In this document: positions 32,658-64,000 of the stretch, one piece after another
Position numbering within the stretch: position 1 is the first letter of the stretch
Layout of the letters: each line of letters starts with the position of its first letter
NCBI RefSeq assembly: GCF_033807715.1
Contig: NC_084590.1
Coordinates: forward strand, 342,001-406,000
From: Cololabis saira
Lineage: Eukaryota > Chordata > Actinopteri > Beloniformes > Belonidae
Direction of reading: 5' to 3'
Length of the DNA: 64,000 nt
Notes under the pieces: model-generated
Databases searched by the model: none
Told to the model about the DNA's origin: nothing
The model's input: the letters and a program-made list of their open reading frames with translations, nothing else
Program-made: the position numbers and the translations under genes

Positions 32658-32800
32658 AAGGCTGATTTATGGTTCCGCGTTACACTAACGCAGCGCCTAC
32701 GGCGTAGGGTACGCGGCGACGCGCACCGGACGGTCTCCGTCGACGCGTAACCTACGCCGTAACTCTGCGTCGATTTAACGCAGAACCATAATTCAGGCTT
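32658..32800. mobile_element. Hairpin MITE, copy 1 (upstream of the pitpna promoter)
   Basis: A ~143-bp near-palindrome: aaggctgatttatggttccg then cgttac at the left, and gtcgatttaacgcagaacca then taattcaggctt at the right. The GC-rich centre (cctacggcgtagggtacgcg) is itself self-complementary. The same family occurs at 46007-46151, 60218-60312 and 60441-60556. Confidence 0.85.
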
Positions 32801-32904
32801 TACGCTGACAAATGAGTGTCGTGGCTGTTAATTTAAAATAAAGGCTTCAGACCTAGATTACGCCTAATCTACTAATTAATGAGACAAGACACTCGTTGTC
32901 TTTA

Positions 32905-32983
<79 letters not shown>

Positions 32984-32986
32984 GTA

Positions 32987-33022
<36 letters not shown>

Positions 33023-33085
33023 TGTATGTATGTATGTATGTATGTATGTATGTATGTATGTATGTATGTATGTATGTATGTACAC
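32905..33085. repeat. (TA)n(TGTA)n compound microsatellite
   Basis: About 36 TA units run into about 20 TGTA units. All ORFs here are repeat artefacts. Confidence 0.97.
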
Positions 33086-33149
33086 ACAATTGATTCTTGC
33101 ATACATCTGGTGATGCATTTTTCTTGGACACATCATCAGTGAAAGTACC

Positions 33150-34262
33150 TGGGCCCGGGTCCAAGAAGCATCAACCACTGCTTATCCCTCTGGATCCACA
33201 GCCATTGCGAGGTTCTCTCTGCAGCCTCAGCTCTCCTTTTACGTACCCTGTGATGCCCAGGAGACTGTAGGCCTTGCAGAGTGACTTCCCTGCAAAGCCT
33301 CTTCCCCCCACCTCCATCGGTAGGCATCGTGCATGCTACCTCCGTTTGCGGCACTCCTCCACCAGCTCTGCATATTTCTCCCTCTTTCTCTCACTTGCTT
33401 CTTCCATTCTCTCCTCCCAGGGCACTGTTAGCTCCAACATGGCAACTTGCTTGGATGCCTCTGAGACTAGGACGATGTCTGGCCTAAGTCTGGTTTCCAC
33501 AATGTTTTCAGGGAATGTCAGCTGTTTTCCCAGGTCCACCCTCAGCTGCCAGTCCTTCTGTTCCCAGAAGGGTCTGTTTGGGCTTCAGGTCGGGAATGTG
33601 GATGTTCTCCGGCTCTTACGAATCAGAATCAGAATCAGAATACTTTATTATCAATGTACCTGGGTACTGTGAGATTAGAGGTAGCATCACCTCTCCAGTG
33701 CAAGATAAATAGCAGTAGTGCAAACAATAAGAAATACAAGAAATATAAGTAATATAAAAAATATAAAAAATGTTAAGGTGCATTTGAATCGTTTTTTTTT
33801 TTGTTTTTTTTGTTTTTTTTTCTTTTTTTTTTACAGATGACAGTATATACATGTGTAGAATATTGTAGAATATTGCACAGAGTCCGGGAGAAGTATTGCA
33901 CAGTTTAGAGAGACAGTAACGAGGATGATTCACATATTGTTCAGGGTGATTATGGCTTTGGGGAAAAAACTGTTTTTGAGTCTGTTTGTTTTTGACCTGA
34001 TGACTCTGTAGCGTAGGAGATGGAGGAGGAGGAGATGTCACACCTTGATGGTTGTAAGCGCATGCTCTGGTAGTGTTGATGGACTCAGCAATCGCCTTCA
34101 GCACACGGGCATGGCGCCAGCGATAGCGGCCATACCTGAGTGCTTTAGGACAGAGCTGGGAATGTTAGGGTTCCTCTTCCTTGGCACAAGGGACATGCTG
34201 GAGTTTCAACCTTGTCCCAACAGAAGAGGTTCGACGGGTAGGGCCTCCACTTTCTACCAGCC
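33150..34262 (-). mobile_element. C-terminal end of an R2-like (restriction-like endonuclease) LINE, split by an insertion
   Basis: On the minus strand from 34262, a zinc-knuckle start [10 protein letters not shown] (34.19-34.22 kb) is followed after a damaged stretch by [18 protein letters not shown]. Beyond the insertion at 33.62-34.05 kb come LRVDLGKQLTFP, RPDIVLVSEASKQVAMLELT, VPWEERM and ERKREKYAELVEE. The PD...E...KxxKY order fits the PD-(D/E)xK-type endonuclease at the end of R2-group LINEs, preceded as expected by a CCHC knuckle. Frameshifts are present. The R2-group assignment is inferred. Confidence 0.6.
33619..34050 (-). mobile_element. LINE/SINE-type 3'-end insertion with (agaatc)n tail
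   Basis: Begins on + with 'cgaatcagaatcagaatcag' then aatactttatta. On the minus strand this is an AATAAAGTATTCTGATTC tail, common at the end of teleost retroelements. It interrupts the R2-like fragment, whose coding resumes on both sides. It includes T-rich runs at 33792-33835. Confidence 0.55.
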
Positions 34263-34270
34263 CTCACCAG

Positions 34271-34601
<331 letters not shown>

Positions 34602-34619
34602 TAACTGTACATAAAATGA

Positions 34620-36410
34620 CATTTCCATGTCCAGTCTTGTAAACTAAGGCACCGATGTTGTTGTGTTTGGACCGTAGTCAAACCAGCACTGGGGAAAAGC
34701 ATCCCCTCTGATTTGAGCTGTTCCTGTGAGTGAGCAGTCTATGTTCAGAAAGCTGTCGATTAGCAGTGCAACAGGTTTGTCTACAAAGCTGAGTGATGTG
34801 TAATATGTAGCAAATCCATATTTGAGCATAGATACCTAAGGAACAATATCAGAGAGAGACACCTGCTGTTGTGGAACGGTATTGTCCAAAAACTCACATC
34901 TGCAAACTGCTTAAGACAGAGCTTTAATTATAGAAAGGTGTTTATTTCATTTCAGGTATTGATGTCTTTTTTCATTCTTTCTTTTCTATCTTAAAAAAAA
35001 CAATAGCTAAACTGGATTACAGATAAAAGAAACACAATTATATAAGACCATGGAAATGCACATTTTTGTTAAAATCAACTTTTTTAAAACTCAATAAACA
35101 ACATCAAACCTAAAGTAGAGCACTGTATGTTGAAAATAATAAAATAATAATAATAATAATAATTAATAATAATGATAAAAAATGTAAAGCCAAGTGAAAG
35201 AAACCAAGTGTCCACACTTCAGCTTAAACCCCCTTCCTGTTGTTGCATAACAAACAAAAACTGCAAGCCAACAGTAACATAAGAATAACAATATCCGGAA
35301 ACAAGCAGTTGACTGATATTGCAATTACTAAAGCACACTCCACTAGCGTAGCTGTCCTGGTAGAGGTTAGGGAGGGAGGGAAGTAGGAGTCATTTCATTT
35401 ACTCCAGTGAAAGAAAGTGCTGACTGATTACTCATTCAACCCAGACTCAGTATTAAATGTAAAACATCTGTCCATTAAATAATATGGATACACTGCTACT
35501 GAAAATGACTTTAGGATGAGTGACCAAGCAAAACAATAATTAAATAGTAACAGTAAGAAGAACAAAATCAACTTTTAGCTGCTTCTGGCAATGCCTGTCT
35601 GTTATCACCAAGACCAACTGATTTGAATTGAAGGACACAAAAGCATCCCGTAAGACACTCCATGCAGAAAAATTGGTTCCTCAATAAATATAAATGACAA
35701 CTGTGAATCCAAAACTATTTGTAAGCGATTATTGATGCACAGCAATTACATTTTAATTCATTAATTTCTAAAAAACACACTATGGTGCATTTTTGCCGAG
35801 TGCAATGATTTTCTGTGTGCTGTCTCTGTAGGTTTATCATAGAAAAGCCTAGATTTGACTCCTGGACTTAGCTCAGGACATTTATTGAGATGTATTACTT
35901 TAAGCTTATTTGCAATGTTTGCATTCAAACTAACAACATGGGAATGAAAAAAAACTGTACTAAAACGTTTTAATTACAAGTGAAACTTTTTTTTCCCCAA
36001 AGGTTTCTTCATATTTGTAATTCAACAATTTATTCATTTTAAATGTTTGTTTTTTTACTTTTTTTTAACAAACGTTTGAATGTACTTATGATTCTGTTGC
36101 AAATGATGTCTTATAAAGCTTCTTGAACTGAGAGACAAGACTCCGCCCCACTATCTGTGCACATAAAGGCCACATGAAAGCATGGGAAGCAACATTTTTT
36201 TATAGCCTACTGTATGTATAAAAAAAAATATATATATTTTTTTCATTCCTATGTTCTGAATTAAATTACATCCTAAACTGAGAGTCTATGCTGTTTGTAT
36301 TATGAGCAGGACGCCAAGAAACTGTGTATATAACACTGAGGGGGCTGGCTGTTCTCAAATAAACAACTGAGGTGTAAAGTGCATCATGTGCCATTCATCT
36401 CTCACTGAAC
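34620..36410. other. Intergenic A/T-rich sequence, no gene recognised
   Basis: No ORF of note and no repeat family was recognised. A plus-strand aataaa lies near 36355-36360, and minus-strand AATAAA hexamers lie near 34942 and 35880. Part could be the distal 3' UTR of slc43a2 (minus), but this cannot be decided from sequence. Confidence 0.3.
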
Positions 36411-36413
36411 ACA

Positions 36414-36770
36414 TTCAATTCTATTTTATTTATATAGCGTCAAATACAACAAACAACAACAAAGTTGTCTCTAGGCGCTTTCCAGAGACCCAGGACATAA
36501 ACCCCCGAGCAATCATTACATAAACAATGGCAGGTAAAAACTCCCTAGTGGGGGAAAAACCTTAAGCCAAACAGTGGCAAGAAAAACTCCCCTTTAGGAG
36601 GAAGAAACCTAGACCAGGACCAGGACCAGGACCTGGACCAGCTCATAAGGGGGGCCCTCCTGCTGGAGGACAGACTGGGGGGTCACTGGGATGGTCTGAG
36701 CGCAGCAGGGGCTTGTCTCTCAGCTCTCAGCTCTCAGGAAGGTAGAGGAGAACTTCCACTAGCTGGGGTT
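36414..36770 (-). repeat. L2-like LINE 3'-end fragment
   Basis: Contains 'tttatttatatagcgtcaaa', 'gttgtctctaggcgctttcc', 'acaatggcaggtaaaaactc' and 'gccaaacagtggcaag', in the same order as the 3' UTR of the L2 at 7.03 kb. No RT remains. Confidence 0.82.
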
Positions 36771-37884
36771 CATGGAGATTAGCACACAGGAACATCTAAA
36801 GGGCTGGCCGTCTCCCGGGCCCCTTCAGCCGGCGTGTCTAGCCGTACAAGAACCTTTTGACTGAAGAAAAAAGCACAGCCAACCACCAGGTGGTGGTAAT
36901 GCAAATGTTTTGTTCTTGGCAAACGGTCAGCAGCATAACTCGAGACAAAGAGAAGAATGCAGCTGAAGAATAAAGAGAAGAAACACATAAACAACGGATG
37001 GTACTTGCTTTTGTTTTTTTTTAAACAGCGATTGAGATTAAAAGAACCCAGCCCCACCCTTGTCAAGACGTGTGGGGACAGATGGGTGGATGAGAGGGAG
37101 AGATATGGACTGTCTTGATCCACTCCTTATATCGCCTAATGAATCTCTATGGGGGGCAGTGACCATCTCTGGAAGCTTTTTTATCAAGATCTGGTTCAAT
37201 CATCTGTATCATTCTCCTTCTCCTTTGTTGTCTGTAAGAAGTGTATTCAATGTTTCCCCAAGTTGCTGCTGTGAATCTGCTTTGATTCACCATAAAAGTG
37301 ACAAGACACAAGAACAGATCTACCATGAAATTATACTGATTCTTTGGAATTAACTTGGTAACAAAAAAAAAGAGAATTATTGATGGAAATTTGCTGGTTT
37401 GAAGTGACACAACCACAGCTGCCCCTTAAATCAAAATGTAAACCACATATTTCTGTGATTCAGCAAGCACCTTAGATCATTTAGGAATACAATCCAACCC
37501 TATAAAACACACACCTGTGAATATGTCCAGTGCTTCACAGAACCTATTATTGCTGAAATAAATAAAACATCCCATTTCATGTGTGTAATGACACCACTTT
37601 TACCTGTTCTCCCATTCTAAACACATTTTCTCCATCATATTATCAGATTATAATTTAACAATACAGCTGGCATTATACTAAAAGTAAATGGAAAAGCTAG
37701 TACTCTAGTTTGGTTGGTTTTGGTTTATATCATGCAGTGTTGTCCAACACCAATATCTCCTCTATCACACTGCATTATTTAAAACACACTGAAGGGCTTT
37801 TCCGAGTAACTTATCAATGTGTGTGTGCTGTTGGGTTTAAGTCTGAGCTGCTGCTGGTGCAGCACGCTCAGAAATGACAGGACC

Positions 37885-37888
<4 letters not shown>

Positions 37889-37940
<52 letters not shown>
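37889..37940. repeat. (GT)n microsatellite
   Basis: About 26 GT units. ORFs reading THTHTH or CVCVCV here are artefacts. Confidence 0.97.
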
Positions 37941-37942
<2 letters not shown>

Positions 37943-38130
37943 TTGCGCATGCACTTTTTCTGCATAAACATGACAAGTGAAAAATATATGTGATGAAATA
38001 TATAGTGAAATGTGAAGAAGATGAGTCATTTATGGAACTGTGCAGAGTCCACCATAACTTATTTTTTCTCCCTCTGGCCAGTTTCATCCAAGTTTCAAGG
38101 TGCAGTCAAGGGGTGAGTTCATGTGTGGCT

Positions 38131-38136
<6 letters not shown>

Positions 38137-38203
<67 letters not shown>
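38137..38203. repeat. (GT)n microsatellite
   Basis: About 33 GT units, about 220 bp from the slc43a2 stop codon and probably within its 3' UTR. Confidence 0.97.
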
Positions 38204-38206
<3 letters not shown>

Positions 38207-38424
38207 TCAGCTTTTTCCACAAAGCATCAGAGTGGGTTGAACTGGATATCACAGTGTTTACACATATATGAATATATGAGATGTGTCAGTCTTAGATGCA
38301 GATGCTGCAGTCTTTGAGTGAATCAATGTTACCACACGAGTCACACAGGCTAACGTGCTCTGCCACACTCCTCATTTCTTTAGTGTAGCTTGTCACGTGT
38401 AAACCAAAAACACTTGTTTTTGGT

Positions 38425-61608
<23,184 letters not shown>

Positions 61609-61743
61609 CTGTGTACAGAAAAAGAGAAGAGATTCAACGGCTGATTTTTACTTGACAAAGAAAATACTTGTTCTGTACGCAGCATTTCCATTTGGGGACA
61701 CAATATGAAGAACCCATGCAATAGGAGCTACCTCTTTTCTTAC

Positions 61744-61776
61744 CGTCCACCAACACCAATTGTTGGGACATGCTCT
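61744..61776 (-). CDS. slc43a2: Candidate small slc43a2 exon in loop 1 (uncertain)
   Basis: The frame ATG TCC CAA CAA TTG GTG TTG GTG GAC G ends at a good donor (gtaagaaa). It supplies exactly the one base needed by the 61608 exon, giving VDG-NSS. The acceptor choice (catag) is poor, and the loop is too variable for homology to help. It could also be an alternative first exon starting at that ATG. Confidence 0.3.
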
Positions 61777-61789
61777 CTATGTTTCAGTG

Positions 61790-62700
61790 CCATCTAAAAT
61801 GAATAAAGGCACATTTTTAATATTGGTTCTTGGATCCTATATTTCTACACTAACCCCTACTTCCATCCTTTAACCGTATCACCCACAACAAGCTGACCTG
61901 TTGCTGAAAAGCTAAGAAACTCATTAAAGGTCAAGTAAACTGTCCAGTGGTAAAATAACATTATACAGAGTAAACAAGCACCAGAAATAGACATATATGA
62001 ACCTTGATAGAGGGGAACTTTCTGTAACAGTTTCGCTCCCTCCACTGACTCACTAGAAAAACACAGTCCACTTCAATCCATGTGGACTCTATTTCTGTCC
62101 TTGTGCTCTATTGGCCTGTTGTCTACATCCAACTCTGTTAGAATCAACAAAAAGACAACCCCAAAAAAGAGGGCCGACATAGGAAAATAGACCATTGCTC
62201 ACCTTGACATTTTCTATTGTCAAAAAGGCCAAAAAATACACAAACAGCAGTTTCCATGTGCTTTAAAATGGAGAGGGGAGGAGGGAATGATAAAATACTT
62301 CATCATCTGAGTGTTTTCTTTCTTTCAGTCCTCCAGGCATGTTACTTAAAATCTGCTCCCTATATGTGCTCTTACAGGGAGTGGGACGGTTATTTTAACC
62401 TTGCTGATTCAGCTTTAGGTCACAATGGACTGGGAAGGAAATGGCATGCATGTGTATCCTGAAGTAGAAAACTGGTTTGTGGCTGTGAAATTGTAAGTGA
62501 GTGAAAGATCACATGGCTGAATGAGCATCTTATGACAACAGTATTGTTCCAGTTGTGATACATAAGTGACAAAAAGGAGATTATATGCACTACTTGGACT
62601 GCACTACACGGAGGAATTAGTCTTATATTCCACACAAGGATACAGAAATATATAGTGCGTGATCCTTTGAAAGTAGAGCTGCACATTAACTCCGTGAGCT
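61790..62700. other. slc43a2 5' intron, no recognised element
   Basis: I looked for the missing TM1 exon (human FSAVLLGWGSLL region) on the minus strand and did not find it here. No repeat family was recognised. Confidence 0.35.
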
Positions 62701-62714
62701 GATGATCCAGGGCT

Positions 62715-64000
62715 CTGCAACATCCACTAATGGCGCTTTTCCTGACCTCAACCATTACAGGCCCATTTCCAATCTCCCCTTCATCTCCAAAACTCTCGAA
62801 AGGTCGTTGCCACACAATTACAGTCCCACCTCAAATCAAATAATTACCACGAACCCTTCCAATCCGGTTTCCGCCCCAATCACAGCACTGAAACAGCCCT
62901 GCTTAAAATCACTGACGACCTCCTTGGTGCAGCCGACTCTGGACTACTCCCCCTCCTCATCCTCCTGGACCTCAGCGCAGCCTTCCACACCATCTCTCAC
63001 CCAATACTCCTGGACCGCCTGGCTGGCATTGGGATCATTGGTGTTGCACTCTCCTGGTTCTCATCATACCTCACTGACCGTCAACATTCTGTACAATTAA
63101 AGAACCACAAATCTGGGTGCACAGGTGTCACACTGGGTGTCCCCCAGGGGTCAGTATTGGGTCCGCTTCTTTTCACCATCTACCCCTGGGCTTAATCCTC
63201 CGTCACTATGGGGTCCATTTTCACTGCTACGCCGATGACACACAGATCTACATTTCCTCCAAACCCACTGCTACTATTCCTCCCACTTCCCTCACCTCTG
63301 TCTGGATGACAACAAAACCTGGATGAGCAAACATTTTCTAAAACTCAACAGCAATAAAACTGAGGCTCTTCTCATTGGCTCAAAATACACCCTCACCAAG
63401 TCACAACCCTCTCCTGCTCCCCCCATAATCATCGACGGCTTCCTGGTATCCTTCTCCTCTCAAGTCAAGAGCCTTAGCATCATCCTGGACATCACCCTTT
63501 CATTTGCATCTCATATTCACAACATCACCCGGACTGCATTCTTCCACCTCTGCAACATCTCCAGAATCCGTCCAGCACTGTCCCAGTCCAGCACGGAAAT
63601 CCTGGTCCGCTCTTTCGTCACATCCCATATTGATTACTGCTACGCCCTCCTCACTGGCCTCCCTACCAAACTCACCGACAGATTACAACTCATTCAGAAC
63701 TCGGCCGCCCAGATCATCACCCGCACCAAGTCATCTGACCACATCACCCCCTTCTTATCCAACTCCACTGCTCCCAGTCCACTACCGCATCATCTACAAA
63801 AACCTCCTCCTCACCTACAAAGCCCTTCACAACCAGCTCCCCCCTACTTCTGTGACCTCCTACATGAATACCCTCCCTCCCCACCCTCCGCTCTGGAACT
63901 CCCTCCCCCCACACATAAAACAGACAGACTCCATCACAACATTCAGAACCCACCTTTTCAAACTCACTCACTCTAACTGGACACTGTGCACTACACTACA
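62715..64000 (+). mobile_element. L2-like LINE reverse transcriptase fragment, running to the window edge
   Basis: Frameshifted, but it covers most of the RT in order: [132 protein letters not shown] and VTSHIDYCYALLTGLP. At least three frame changes (near 62.82, 63.19 and 63.31 kb) inactivate it. The longest open piece is 63323-63976. Confidence 0.9.

Larger units (their letters stand above)
36780..38420. other. Intergenic sequence and proximal slc43a2 3' UTR
   Basis: The end next to 38424 should be slc43a2 3' UTR (minus). Overlapping ORFs at 36779-37123 (-) and 37060-37416 lie in sequence containing 'accaccaggtggtggtaatg', which looks repeat-derived. I see no gene. Confidence 0.35.

Overview
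The window looks like a ray-finned (teleost) fish chromosome segment. The evidence is two intron-rich vertebrate genes with canonical GT/AG splice sites, set in a dense mix of teleost-type repeats: a Rex3 retrotransposon, L2-like LINEs, a SINE with the common teleost 3' tail, Tc1-like and hAT-like DNA elements, and long AT, GT and TGTA microsatellites.

Both protein-coding genes are on the minus strand. (1) pitpna, class I phosphatidylinositol transfer protein alpha, is complete from its ATG in 32360-32376 to its stop at 1324-1326. It has eleven coding exons, 810 bp of CDS and 269 residues, and includes an 8-nt microexon at 13912-13919. (2) slc43a2 (LAT4, large neutral amino acid transporter) has its stop at 38425-38427. 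Twelve coding exons (1550 bp of CDS) run up to 61608, and the N-terminal exons lie beyond the right edge. The two genes are also neighbours on human 17p13.3, so this is conserved synteny; no functional coupling is implied. The pitpna promoter region is near 32.59-32.65 kb and carries ZNF143-like and NRF1-like motifs.

Layout. 0-3 kb: 3' exons of pitpna. 2.9-11.1 kb (intron): a nested SINE, a MITE-like element and a TIR element, then a decayed LINE followed by a 24-25 bp minisatellite that is split by a 5'-truncated L2. 11.1-22.2 kb: pitpna exons, a TIR element at 14.5-15.0 kb, and a nearly full-length Rex3 (15.5-19.87 kb) interrupted by a 1.15-kb TTAA-flanked element. 22.3-30.1 kb: a 42-bp minisatellite, a 3'-truncated L1, Tc1 relics and GC-rich repeats. 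32.4-38.4 kb: intergenic, with an R2-like LINE end and microsatellites. 38.4-47.1 kb: C-terminal half of slc43a2. 47.1-60.9 kb: one ~14-kb intron holding a LINE with a 2A-like peptide, a CTAACCCTG-type satellite, a Tc1 element with a full-length transposase frame, a GT-rich tract and a hAT-like element. 60.9-64 kb: further slc43a2 exons and an L2 fragment.

I found no convincing new multi-gene system. The most notable signals are the pitpna microexon, the 2A-like motif in the LINE, a Tc1 transposase whose reading frame is intact but whose second catalytic Asp reads Glu, and a hairpin element family present four times. Family assignments are from recognition and reading by eye; no database search was run.
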